A DNA stretch of 32,713 bases, taken from Chromera velia (Eukaryota; Sar; Chromeraceae). The DNA lies in assembly GCA_018398765.1 (NCBI GenBank), contig JAHBMJ010000720.1:89953-122665 (forward strand). The letters run 5' to 3'. The number at the start of each line of letters is the position of its first letter. Position 1 is the first letter of the stretch. The notes beneath the pieces are model-generated. The model was not told the origin of the DNA. It did no database searches and worked only from the letters and a program-made list of their open reading frames with translations. This document shows positions 12,822 through 23,750 of the stretch, in pieces. Both the position numbers and the translations under genes were made by a program.

Positions 12822-13560
12822 AAATGAAAAATGATTGTATCTGATTGAAAAGAAAAGGGAACACTCAAGAGTAATTCTTGCTATGATTCGTATTTGTATA
12901 AATGCATATATACACTTTCAGAAATTGAATCAATTCAAGTGAAGTGGTTGATAGTGGTTGAAGCCTGTGAGCTACCGTTAGTTACCGTGAACTAAACTGT
13001 TAAGGCAACATAGTGAAGATGTTTCAGGTAGAGATGGAATTAATTAAGCCATGCAGGATCATGCAGGGAGATATAGGGAGCACTAGATCGAAGACGTTTT
13101 AATATTTCAAACGATTTAATACTCTTTTATTGCACTTACTCCTAGACTTACTCAAAATGTATTATAAACATTTTATTTAACTATTTTATCAGGTAGAAGA
13201 ATGTAAGTTCTGAGTCACTTCTGACTGGTTAATTCAGACTAGTAGCTCTAACTAGTTCTAACATTAACTAACACTTTAATTCATTGAAAAGATTGAAACA
13301 TGATTTAAAATTTAAGATCGGGTTACAAAGTTTGATAATAGCCTATTAGTAGGGTTTATTGCAGCTGTATAATTGGATGTTTCGTGATCTTTAGTTTTTC
13401 TTAGTATAGACTTATAATTTTTCTTTATAAGTCTTACTGTTACTCAATGTAATCTATATCGATGAATGTCGAATGACTATGAATGACTCAAGTCTGATTC
13501 TGAACCATATGCACAACAGACATGCTTAACTGCATACCATCCTTGAGGACCCTGATCGCC
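12822..13560. other. AT-rich spacer between the F-box and FabF genes
   Basis: Immediately after the F-box gene stop codon the sequence becomes strongly AT-rich, with TTAAT, TTATA and AACTAG motifs. It includes the 3' UTR of that gene. No open frame of interest is present. The change back to mixed composition occurs near 13500-13560, ahead of the FabF leader exon. Confidence 0.6.
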
Positions 13561-13887
13561 ACTAGCTGGCACTGTTTTGCGTTTGTATGCGTTTGGAGAT
13601 TGGGTGCCTCTGACCCCCGTGAACCCTGCTGTATGGCAGTGGAGTACGTATGTGCGGCGGCGACGCGTAATTAAATGCACGACTACGGGTCCTCAGGCGC
13701 CGCCGCACCTGTACAGTCTGCGCGCATGCAAGCTGTCTCCTTTCCCGACTGCTGAACTTCTTCGAACATTTCCTCTTCTGTCTTTTTGAAGCGAGGCATG
13801 TATCGGAATTGCCGTCTGAATGGTTGTGCAGGACCGTAGGTTGTGAAGTTGTTGTCCTGCTCGGAGCTTCGTCCGAAGTCTGAAACG

Positions 13888-14284
13888 ATGCGGTTTTCCT
13901 TGGCATGCCTTGGGGTGGCCCTTGCCCCTTCTTCCGCATCGGGTTTCCAGGGTCCCTTTTTGGTACGGGTGTCTGTGCTCTCTCTGATGCCCTGCAAGCT
14001 CTCTTCTTCCTTTCCTGAACTGAATGAAGGCTTTGCTTCTCCGTCGTCAGAGTCTGCCTGAGGAACGGTTTCGACCTTCTACATGCACCCACTTCTTCCT
14101 TCCTTCCTGTCTTATTTACTAAAGTCTTTCTCACTCTTTCTCTCTACTCCCTCCTTGTCCATCCTGTCAGCCGTGTGACCGTTGCACGCGTGCATCTCAA
14201 CTTGCTGTATGCGTGTTTCTGCAGGGCGTCTCTCGACGGAGAGAGCCGGCGACTCGAGGGAGGGCGGAAATTGAGATGAACTCT
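13888..14284 (+). other. Candidate bipartite plastid-targeting leader of FabF (exons 1-2)
   Basis: Exon 1 starts with a hydrophobic stretch ([19 protein letters not shown]) followed by Phe, like a secretory signal peptide with Phe at or next to the cleavage site. Exon 2 (14225-14284) adds an Arg-rich segment before the conserved KRKVVVTG strand. A signal peptide followed by a basic transit peptide starting with Phe is the usual entry signal for secondary plastids in chromerids, diatoms and apicomplexans. The join 13962/14225 keeps phase 0; downstream donors at 13969 or 13975 would also keep frame and lengthen the leader by 2 or 4 residues. Confidence 0.65.
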
Positions 14285-17200
14285 GTAAGTCTGTCTCCTA
14301 AGTTCAGTCTGTTCCAGGCTTTCAGTCGCTTTCAGGCAGACTGAGGAATACTCTACTCACCTAATCTCTCTCCTCTCTCGACCGTCTCTGTCTTGCAGGG
14401 GAAGCGGAAGGTGGTGGTTACTGGTGTGGGAGCTATCAATGGAGTCGGCGTGGGGGTAAGTCATGAGAGGAGACTGCAAACCTCTAGCCGAAGGAGACGT
14501 CTAAAGTCTCATTCTGGTCTCTGCTTGCTTTCTTTGCTGGAATCTCCTTTTTCTTCCATCTCGCTTGCGTCCATCTTCCTCTCTGCTCGTTCAGGTATGT
14601 CAGGCTGTTGTTCCTTTGCGTGGTCTCTCTGTCTGTTTCGCTTTGTGGCTCTGAAGCCATGCTGTGCCGGTGTGTCTTTGTGCCTCTCCTTCTCTGCTTT
14701 TGACCATCTCTTGGAGCTGAGCAGATTGGAAATCTGGAACGAATCAAGCAGATTCCATACTGAGAAAAGTGTTTCTGTTCCTGGCCCTGCCTCTGTCTCG
14801 CTACTGTTCGTGTTCCTGCCCTCTCCCTCAGTCTGTCTGTCTGTGTTTCCGTTCCCCCTGGGTGTTCGTGCCTATCATCCCGTGCCGTGGTCTCTCCCTT
14901 TTTTTGAATTGCCACTGTGTCTGTGTTCACCCCCTGCCCTCTCAAATGCTTCTCTCTCTCCCCCCCCCCTTTCCACATTTCCATCATATCTGTTTGGGTA
15001 CCCCCCCCATTTCCGTCCCTTCCTGCCACCTCTCCCTCTCTGATCGCAGGCACACCAATTTTTTGACAACCTGGTGGAAGGAAAGACCGGAATCGACACG
15101 GTGAAAAGATTTGATCCCACAGGAATGGCCTGCACAGGTAGGGCCCTAGGGGGGAGGGACGAATGGCCTGGATCCCTGTGTGGATGTCCTTGTTGATCTC
15201 TTCTGTGACTTTGTTTGGTTCTCTGGTGTTGCGCGCATCGGTCCGCAAAGCGTAAAAAACCTTTACTTACTTTCTTCTAGGGAAGGAAGCTTCTTGTGTC
15301 CATTTCACTGTGACTGGCTGGGTCGTCTCTCTGTTCCTGTGCAATTCGTTTCGATTTCTGGGTGTGTCCTGACAACTTCTTCGTGTTCTTGACAACTGCG
15401 TGCACTCAGGTTGACCGCCTCTGATTATTCGTTTTTCCATCGTTTTGCGTGCAGCTGGTTGCGAGGTGAATGACGACATGTGGAACCCTGCGGATTACTT
15501 TAAGGGCGGGGCAAAGGTGGGCATAGATTCCCGTGCTCTCGTTCGAGTGTGCGTTTCTGCTGCCTTTTGCTTCCATCAGGTGTTCCACCCCGTCTTCGTA
15601 CTTATCTGTCATTTTCCGCCGCTCTGTGTGATACTCGATGGTTGTCGGATGAGGACGGAGGTCAGGACCTCGCAAAAACGTCTGACAGACGGCCTGAAGT
15701 GTTCCTTCCTTCCTTCCTTCCTTCCAGCAGACCTGTGGGTCCGCTGAGTCTCTCTCTCCTCTTGCACAAGCGTCATTGCTGTTGTGTGCATGGTTCTGTA
15801 CGGCCTTGCTGCAGGAAGTGAAGAGGAACGACAGGTTTACTCACTTTGCCATGTAAGTGAGGACATTTTCGGGTGGGGGGTTGTGCGGGTGGCTGGTCGA
15901 TTCTGCCTGATCTCCCTTTGTCTAGACTCAGACTGCCGGTTTGTCTGTCTGTGTTTGCACGTGATCGATTTGTTCATGCGCACCCCTCTGGTGCACAGAC
16001 TCGGGTTCTACCTGCGTCTTTTGCTCTTTATTCTGTGAACTCTACATGTGCGTGCAAGACCTGGGCATCGTTCTTTGCGAGAGAAAGTTGTCTCCCCCTA
16101 TTGCTTTCTTCGATTGGGGGGATCTCTTTTCATGGAACTCTCCTCCTGTGAACTCTTCTCTTCTCTTCTGTATTGATCTGACTGACGCATTTTGTTGAAG
16201 TGACACGGGTCTGCGTGAGCATGTTTCTGCAGGGCTGCGACCAAATTCGCCGTTGAGGATTCGGGAATTGACTGTTCGAAGGTCGGGAGCCAGACAGACA
16301 GACAGACAGACAGACAGGGGCGGTGAAGAGAAAAGAAGGAAAAATTGCAGGCAGCATGCGCAGGTGGCAGGAGCTTGATTGTGTGCTCTGACAATGGCGA
16401 TCTGAACCGATTCTCTTCCCTCGTATGATCAATTGAGGGAAAGGAAGAAGAGGCTTGTGCCACACCGCGTGTTGTCCTCTCCTTCTTTCGCGGACCGTTC
16501 TATGTCGGCAGTGTGGGGGTCTTCTTTTCTTCTTCGTTTCCTCATTTCGTTTCTCCTCATCCCTCTTCCTTTCTCTCTTCCTTTGTCCCTCCGTGCAGCT
16601 TGATGCCGACATGTTTGGAGTATTGATTGGTAGTGGAATCGGGGGGATCGAGACTTTGGAAAAGGAGGCAGCAACGATGATCAACAGGGGGCACAGACGA
16701 GTCTCGCCCTTCACGATTCCTGCAATGATCGGGGTCAGTCAGTCAGGCAGGCAGGCAGGCAGTCAATCAGTCAGTCAGTCAGTCAGTTGAGTGAGCTGCA
16801 TTGTGAGGGTTTGGAGGACAATGGAAGCCCACGCATCGGAGCAAATTTGTGAGCGAAGCGACTTCTCTTTCATTTTCTCCTCTGCGCTCCCGTCCTTTTT
16901 CTGGTCGCCCGCCCTTCCATCTATCACAGTCGCCACTCCCACAAATAGTTGTTGCACTGAGAAGGGAAAGAGAGTGAAAAGATCGGCAGCCGAGTGCTGC
17001 AGAGACGTGTGTCCTGCTGCGAACCTCCTGCACAATATACATCTTCAAACTCCTGCCCTTTCTTTCTCTCTCTCTCTCCCCTGCTCTCCTGTCCTCCTTC
17101 AGAACACTGCGTCGGGTCTTGTGGCCATCGAGTTGTGCGCAAAGGGTCCGAATTTCGGTGCCGTCTCTGCTTGCGCAACGGGGACACATGCAATTGGGGA

Positions 17201-18489
17201 GGCAATGAGGTAGGCGCGTCTGTTCAATCGTTCGTGTCGTGGTAGAACCCTTCTCTTGGTGCTTGCCCTCCTGTTTTCAGCTGCCTCTTCCTGCCTGCCT
17301 GTCTGGGCTCATTGGAAGAAGGTTTGCCGCGGCTTCTCCTCTCACGTTTTCCTCCCGTGGCTGCTTCGCTCTTTGTGTTTTTCTGCCCTTCTTTCCCTTG
17401 CCCCTCCGTGATATCTTCCGGTCCCTGAGTTTTTTTCCTTCTCGTTTTTCCCTCTATAGCGATCGGTGAAAAATATAGGAATCGTCTCCAAGGTTGCTTT
17501 CGTATGTACAGTTGCACTCTCTCTCCTCCCCTACCTCTCTGTGACATGTGTGCGCTCCCTCCTTGCTTCGTATGTCATGCAGGTATATCGAGTCTGGACT
17601 TGCAGACGTGATGATCTGTGGAGGAAGGTCAGGCGGGCAGTGATCTTCTAGCTGTCTGTGTGTTGAGTTGGCAGGACAGCAGAAAGCGAAGTGTTTATTT
17701 TAGTACAGGGAGGGGGCCGAAGAAATTCACTTGCGTACAAGGAGAGGAGTCAGCACGCCCTTTTTCTTCAACAAATCGAAGTACCATTTTGAGCTTGTTC
17801 CTTTCATTCTTCTCTGTGTGGACAGAGGTTCCTGTTCCATCTCCCCCCTTTCTTGCCCATTCATTGAGCGCTTTCTCTTTCTCTCACCCCCCCTTCCTTC
17901 AATTCTGAGCCCTCCTGCAGTGAAGCCGCCATCACGCCATTGAGTTATGCGGGGTTCAACAACATGCGGGTGGGTGCGTGGGGGGGTGGGTGTAGGAGAG
18001 GGGTGTTCGTTCTGAGTTTTTCTTTCAACATCGTATCCCTTTCGTGGATTGCGGAACCAGAGGGCACGTGCGTTTCTGGTTTTGCTTCGGCCTCATTGAT
18101 TTGCGTCCAATAGAGAAGTGAAAAGAACTGCGTGTCTAGATCTTGCAGAAGTCGTCTCGTGATCGGTTCCTTCGTGCGCATTTCCGCTCGACAGTCTCTT
18201 CTATCCTCGCTGAAAGATCTCTCTCTCTCTCTCTCTCTCGCGTGCGTGCAGGCAATGGCCCAGGGTTTTAACGACAACCCCACAAAGGCATCGCGACCCT
18301 TCGATGCCAAACGTGCGGGCTTTGTGATGGGAGAAGGAGCAGGGTGGGTACATGAGCTTATGCGATTGTGACATGATGTGATGATGTCTCCTTGTAGAAG
18401 GAGGACGCATGTGCAGACATGTGGAGCTTCAGTGTGACGTTTTTGCATCATGCGGCTCTCCCTCTCTCTCCCTCTCTCTTCGTGTGTGC

Positions 18490-18520
<31 letters not shown>

Positions 18521-21067
18521 TGTGAGTCTGTGTGTGTGTGTGTGTGTGTGTGAGTGTGTGTGAGAGAGAGAGCGAGAAAGAGCTTCCTTTTTTGTCTGTT
18601 TCATTATCTCCGTGTGCTCTCTGTGGATCACCACGCGTGCAGAGTGCTGATTTTGGAGAGCGAAGAGCACGCGCTCCGGAGAGGGGCATCGAAGGTCTAC
18701 TGTTATGCCTCCGGATACGGAGCCAACTGTGACGCCAACCACATCACTGCACCCGATCCGGAGGTGGGCAGGGATGGAGAAGAAGGGGGCTGGCTGCATG
18801 GAGAGGGAGGCTGGTCCAGTTTCTTTCACAGTCAAATTAAACCTCTTCATTTCGGTTCTCCTTTGTCACACCCCTGCCGGTCTGTGAGGTTTCCATGCTG
18901 CATTTTGCATCTTGGTGGGGAGACCTTCCCGATCCAGCCTGCCTGCCTGCCTGCCTGTCTGCCTGGGAGACTGTCATATTCTCTCAAACAACCTGAATAA
19001 AGCCCTTTTCGGTTGTGTTTTATTTCCCTGCCTGTTTGCAGGGAGCGGGTCTCGCGAAGTGTCTTCAGATTGCGATGAGAACAGGGTCAGCAGTCAAGGG
19101 AAGGCGTACATGAGGAGGGTGCTTTTGGAATGCATGTAGTGCTCTCGTTTTTTTCACTATTCTTTGAGAAGGATCCTCACCGAAACAATTCTAGAAATTC
19201 GGAAAGGCGGGTCTCGGAATCTTGCTTCGCACCCGATTTTTGCCCGTGCAAGAGCAGCCGACACAGGCCTGTAGGACCGTAACATGATACAAATTCGGTC
19301 AAGTTGTGCACTAAAACACTCAGAGATTTTGTTTTCTGATTGAATGTCTGTCCCTCTGCTCATTTCTTCTTCCTCAGAGAAGTCGGCCCCGAGGACGTCA
19401 CGTACATCAACGCCCACGGGACGTCAACGCCATACAACGACAAATTTGAGACCATGGCTGTCAAGAGGGTCAGTCAACCAGCCAGGCAGCCAGGAAACGA
19501 ATTGGTGGTTTCAAGGTCTTCTTGTGCGGCATTTTTGCAATGCTGGCCCATTGAACGGGGGCATCCGTTCCTTTTCTGGCGTGCGTGCGTTATGAGTGCA
19601 TGTGCGTGGGTGTATCTATCTGTTGATTCCATGCAGGCACTGGGAGACCATGCAAAGAAGGTGATGATGAGTTCCACAAAGGTCAGTCAGTCTATGAGGA
19701 TGTGGGCAATTTCCGTTGGGAATAAGCTTGAGCTACCGATAAGGTTCATCATTAGTGTCGGGTGATTCGGCCTCCCCGTGCAGGCAGAGGAAGGAGGCGA
19801 GGTCGCTTTTTGTTTGCAATTGTTTGTCCCAAAGGAAAAGGGGGAAAAGGACAGCATGGGAAACGGGGAAGCTGACCGTCCAATGAAGCCTCTAGGTTTT
19901 TGGTAAACCCCCCAGTGAATGTCTGTCTCTTCTCTTTGGCCGCTTTGTCTCGCGACCTCAATGCATCTCGCGGAGACGTTGCGTGGTTGATTTCTCTCTG
20001 GTTTTACAAGGCTGACATGATCTCATTTTCCTTGTGTGAGGCTACGTGTGCGTGCTTGAACTCACTTCCCTTCAATGCAGTCCATGACTGGGCATTGTCT
20101 GGGTGCGGCTGGCGGTCTGGAGGCTGTTGTAGCTGTGAAGGTCGGTGCGCAGTTGTGTAGAGGTGCAGACCTTACTGAACGGCTTGGTTACTGCTTGAAA
20201 TTCAAAGTTACCTTGCACAGTTCCGTTCCTCTTTTTTGCTGTTGCTTGTCTGTCATCGCCCTTGAGGACCTTCCAACCAAAAGGCAATGAATGGAGGTGG
20301 GTGGATGGACAGGACAGTGATTTAATTACGTGACTGGTTTTTTGGGGTCGTCCTTCCTAGGAAGAGAGCGCAGAGAGAAACGCTCGGGTTGTTCCCTTTC
20401 TTGCTCGTCCCATATATCTTTTTCCACCAGGCTGCCTCAATCTTTCTATGGATGTGGATTTCGTCTTCAGTTTACGTTTTTGTGTCTTTGACTAACTCAC
20501 TGTGACCATTCATGATGTGATTCTTTACCGCTTCTCTGTTCACCCCTCTATGCAGTCTATCGAAACCGGCAGCATCCCCCCGACAATCAACTACGAGGAA
20601 CCGGATCCCGACTGCGACCTCGACATCGTCCCGAACACAAAACGAACAGGAGTCGACGTCAAGGTCGGAGACGGCAGACAGAAAGAGATGAAGAAGCATT
20701 CAGAAATCTGGTCAAAACAAGCGGGAAATGGGTGTGTGAATCACAACTCCTGTTGACTGATTTGAAGTTGGTAAGGAAAGAGTGAGCATGTCGGAATCCT
20801 CTTGCAGGGACAAGGCGCTCGTAGGCTGCTCTTCCTATGCATTATCACTTACTGATTGTTCCCCGACATTCTTTCCAACAAAACCGCGAACAGAGACACC
20901 AAGATGATAGGGAGTGACGAAAAGGGTTCCTTCTGCCTCTGTATGCAAACCCGAATTTGAATCTCGGCCCCCCTTTTCCCTTCCCCCTTTGTTACTCGCA
21001 GGTTGCCATAAGCGACAACTTGGGGTTCGGAGGACACAACGCAGCGCTGCTCTTCAAAAAGATGTGA
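13888..21067 (+). CDS. FabF: Beta-ketoacyl-ACP synthase II (KAS II), probably plastid-targeted
   Basis: This enzyme extends acyl-ACP by decarboxylating condensation with malonyl-ACP in type II fatty acid synthesis. Nineteen exons join in frame: 13888-13962, 14225-14284, 14399-14455, 15050-15137, 15455-15516, 15815-15852, 16233-16281, 16599-16733, 17103-17209, 17583-17627, 17921-17969, 18252-18343, 18643-18763, 19042-19085, 19378-19468, 19637-19681, 20081-20140, 20556-20663 and 21002-21067. The product has 463 residues; E. coli FabF has about 413, the excess being an N-terminal leader. The catalytic Cys212 (SACATG), His354 (INAHGTST), Lys386 and His391 (TK-SMTGH) and the Phe451 gate (GFGGHN) are all present, offset 49-51 from E. 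coli C163/H303/K335/H340/F400. GFGGHN resembles plant plastid KAS enzymes. The fold is intact with no frameshift. Least certain is the exon 1 donor (GTACGG). Confidence 0.95.
16291..16318 (+). repeat. (CAGA)n microsatellite in FabF intron 7
   Basis: Seven CAGA units lie nine bases after the exon 7 donor at 16282. It is purely intronic. Confidence 0.9.
16734..16790 (+). repeat. (TCAG)n/(GGCA)n array starting at the FabF exon 8 donor
   Basis: The donor GTCAGT of intron 8 is itself the first unit of a tetranucleotide array of TCAG with an inner block of GGCA, ending near 16790. Exon 8 reads in frame to 16733 (ending PAMIG), so the repeat starts at the splice site. Confidence 0.88.
18481..18580 (+). 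repeat. (GCGT)n-(GT)n-(GA)n repeat in FabF intron 12
   Basis: A tract of GCGT units passes into GT and then GA repeats, about 60 bases before the exon 13 acceptor at 18642. On the opposite strand it gives a spurious Thr/His-rich open frame. Confidence 0.92.
18937..18965 (+). repeat. (CTGC)n repeat in FabF intron 13
   Basis: Consecutive CTGC units with one CTGT variant lie inside intron 13, between exons ending at 18763 and starting at 19042. Confidence 0.9.
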
Positions 21068-21210
21068 GAGCGCAGAAGACGAAGAAAACTTCCTCCAGAG
21101 CTAGCCAAGTAGGGGAAGCCAAGTGTGCCCCCCAGGGAGACTTTTCTCTTCTCTTCCTTTGTGCATGCCGGCCTGGTTGACTGTTTTTGTTTGTTTCATC
21201 GCTCTCTCTA

Positions 21211-21245
<35 letters not shown>

Positions 21246-21650
21246 TTTTTGTTTCTCTACAGAGTCAATTGCGTTCGTTGCGGAGGAGGGGCAGACCACG
21301 TGCGACCTTTTGCGTGTGGCAGAGGCCCTCCGAGAAAGTTGAATGGAGCTGCAGGTTTCGTTGGTTCGTTCGTTCGTTCCCGATGCGTAGATTGATTGAC
21401 TGATCTAGCAACGAAGGAAGGAAGGAAGGAAAGAAGGAATTAAAAATTGAGATGCAACAGCCATCAAGCGAACTTTTTGTCCCCGTGTCGCGGAAGGCTG
21501 CTTTCGATCGAGTGTGGTTTGTTTTGAGAAAGAGAGAAAGAACGACAGAAAGAGGTTCGTGGAATGTACGTTCGTTTTTGAGTGTGAAAGTTAGTAGGGA
21601 AGCAGAAGAGAAACGAAGAAAGTCTGTTTGAAAGGACAGGTTTCGCGTCA
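21068..21650. other. FabF 3' flank
   Basis: This holds the 3' UTR of FabF. It contains a (CTGT)n microsatellite at about 21210-21245, a GTTC run near 21361-21377 and an AAGG run near 21415-21432. No coding content is seen. Confidence 0.6.
21210..21245 (+). repeat. (CTGT)n microsatellite
   Basis: About nine CTGT units lie 150 bases past the FabF stop codon, in the probable 3' UTR or flank. Confidence 0.92.
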
Positions 21651-21715
21651 ATGGAGGCCAAGTTTGATCAGGCCGATTTGGAGAATTACCTGCCACCGAA
21701 GTTTCAGCCGGAAGG
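21651..21715 (+). CDS. Possible first exon of an unidentified gene
   Basis: An ATG is followed by 21 codons with balanced, protein-like composition (start MEAKFDQADLENYLPPKF) ending at a good donor, GG|GTAAGA, in phase 2. It resembles the other leader exons in the window in having a strong donor soon after the start. I do not recognise the peptide. No second exon in the right phase could be found: the next 2 kb is an AT-rich island without coding content. It may be a gene whose remainder lies far downstream, a gene broken by the island, or chance. Confidence 0.3.
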
Positions 21716-22786
21716 GTAAGACTTTGTTGGGTTTGAGTCTGCTGCACATATTTGCTCTTTACTCCATCCCCTTCGACAGAAGATGCAGAATTTTCATGCC
21801 GGGGTACTATTCGACAAGGGTTCTATAAGACAACCTTTTTCTTTTCTTTGCAAACGGTCCTATTGATGGTACTGTCGTCCCGACGTAGGGGGCACGTGAC
21901 TACTAACGACCTAAACCATATATTCGAACTTCATTGAATTGATGAATTTTGAATTCATTGACTTTGATTTCTCTCTCTAGTTCTCTCTAAACCTTCATTC
22001 AAGTTCGATCTAGATATGTATAAGAGTCTGGTTAATAATTGATCGAGTCTAGCTAGAGAGGAATAAAAAGTCAGCCGGACTTTTTTTAAAAATTTTAGAT
22101 ATAAAGTCGTTGCTTGAAACTAGTTTGATTGATTTGATTGATTGATTGATTGAAATTTTATTAATTCAACCTGCTTTGCCTGTCTTAACTTACCGAACGC
22201 TAGACGCCTAATCATCTAGCTAATCATAGGTCGATGGTGATGGCGTATATGATAATGATGCTAGTGATGATGATAATTTTTTCTTGTACTTGATCGAATC
22301 ACTGACATTCTGATTCATGCATTCACTCACTGTCATTCATCATCGTCATTAGATATATAAGCGCTGGGATATGAAATCTATAATAACAGTCTATACGTGA
22401 TTCGGATACAAATTAAGCTCTAAATCGATGCGTATATATACAAAGTATTACAAACATCTAAAGACCATGTATATAGCGGCTTTAACCTCATACATCATCA
22501 TTATCATCAGACCTCCTTGAACCTAGATACCACTTGAAAGTTGAAGCCGTATTTTTTTATCAGCTTCTATCAGCTTCAAAGCTCGCGCCGCAGGCGCGGA
22601 TCGTTTATGGTATCTTGAAAGCCCAAGCCGCACATTTAGGCAGTGCCAGTGTCTTGACCATGAGTGCCGCACATGTGAAGAGTCTCTTAAAAAAAGATAC
22701 CGCAGATATATATCATCTTGATTATATTTTTTCAAGTGATACTTAGGTTCAGGGAGGTTCATCATCATAGAAATTGATTCACAGTA

Positions 22787-22794
22787 CGTAATAT
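22787..22794. repeat. Left target-site duplication
   Basis: CGTAATAT directly abuts the left terminal inverted repeat and is repeated exactly at the right end. Confidence 0.85.
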
Positions 22795-23033
22795 CTAGGC
22801 GACGCACAGTGATAAAAAAAAAGAAAAAAAAAATCTGAAGAAGCCTAATCTTTTTTTTTTTTTCTATTATTTTATTGGAAGTGCCAAACATATAACAAAA
22901 ACACATCTAACTAAAAAACCTACCTTTGCTAAGTTTGCTTGGACCTTTGACCACCAGACTAAAAAAAAAAAAAAGAAAAAAAAATCTTAATATGTCTATT
23001 CTTTTTTTTTTTTTACCACTGTGCGTCGCCTAG
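22795..23033. mobile_element. Non-autonomous TIR element (MITE-like) with 8-bp target duplication
   Basis: The element is 239 bp. Its ends are a perfect 17-bp inverted repeat, CTAGGCGACGCACAGTG at 22795-22811 and its complement at 23017-23033. After one mismatch the repeat continues into an A-rich/T-rich tract, so the arms could pair over roughly 30 bases or more. CGTAATAT flanks both sides (22787-22794 and 23034-23041) as an 8-bp direct repeat, the mark of a cut-and-paste insertion. There is no coding capacity. An 8-bp duplication fits hAT-like or related transposases, but the terminal sequence alone does not settle the family. Confidence 0.85.
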
Positions 23034-23041
23034 CGTAATAT
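23034..23041. repeat. Right target-site duplication
   Basis: CGTAATAT directly abuts the right terminal inverted repeat, identical to the left copy. Confidence 0.85.
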
Positions 23042-23750
23042 ATAGAATAGTATGTATAATTTAGTATAATTATAGTATCACTAGCTAGCATAATCTAAAT
23101 TATAATATCCTTATTTTAAACCTTTTTATTCTGATCGAATTTCTGAAAATTCAAAATTAAAAATTCCTAGCAAAATTTATACATTCATTACTTCTTCATC
23201 ATCTAGTTCACCATATATCACCATATACACTTAGTATAGCCCATAAGCACCAGCGTCCTGAAACATGAGAAGGCAGAAGCCCTATAACCTAGGTATAAAC
23301 AGTACTATATCAGGCAAGTTGATCGATCAAGCAAGTTGAGTCGAATTGATCCGATTGGCATGCAAGCTTCGATCCTCATCCCCCCCCCCTCCCCAATGAA
23401 TGCGTGCTCTGGGTTGTCCTCAAAGCCTTGTTAGTGGCTTGGGATCTAGCGTTGCTGGGTTTAGGATTTAACCTTCAATCATCATCACTACATATCACTA
23501 TACAGGATTTTATAAATTAAGTTATACTACAACAATTTAAACTATAAAACTTAAAACTTTGGCCTAGGCTTTGTTTGCTTCAGACTAGGCTTTAAACGCT
23601 TCCATATCAATCAATCAATCAATCAATCTAGTCTGGAGTCATTAATAATAATTCTAGATGCCATTAAGTAACACGAAAGCTGCATACAAGATCACAGATT
23701 GACTGACGCCCCATGTTTCACGAAATCCGAGTCGGCATGTAACTAGAAAT

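Larger units (their letters stand above)
21830..23750. other. AT-rich island containing a TIR element
   Basis: The composition is strongly AT-rich, with GATGAT/ATCATC repeats, (GATT)n near 22134-22155 and (ATCA)n near 23606-23627. A GC-richer pocket near 22560-22700 carries a perfect CGCGCC/GGCGCG hairpin and an open frame without an ATG start; I see no gene in it. A small inverted-repeat element at 22795-23033 is listed separately. Confidence 0.6.

Noticed and set aside
22523-22906. Open frames on both strands across the GC-richer pocket of the AT island
   Set aside because: The plus frame has no ATG start, the minus frame runs through the A/T tracts of the MITE, and neither resembles a known protein.
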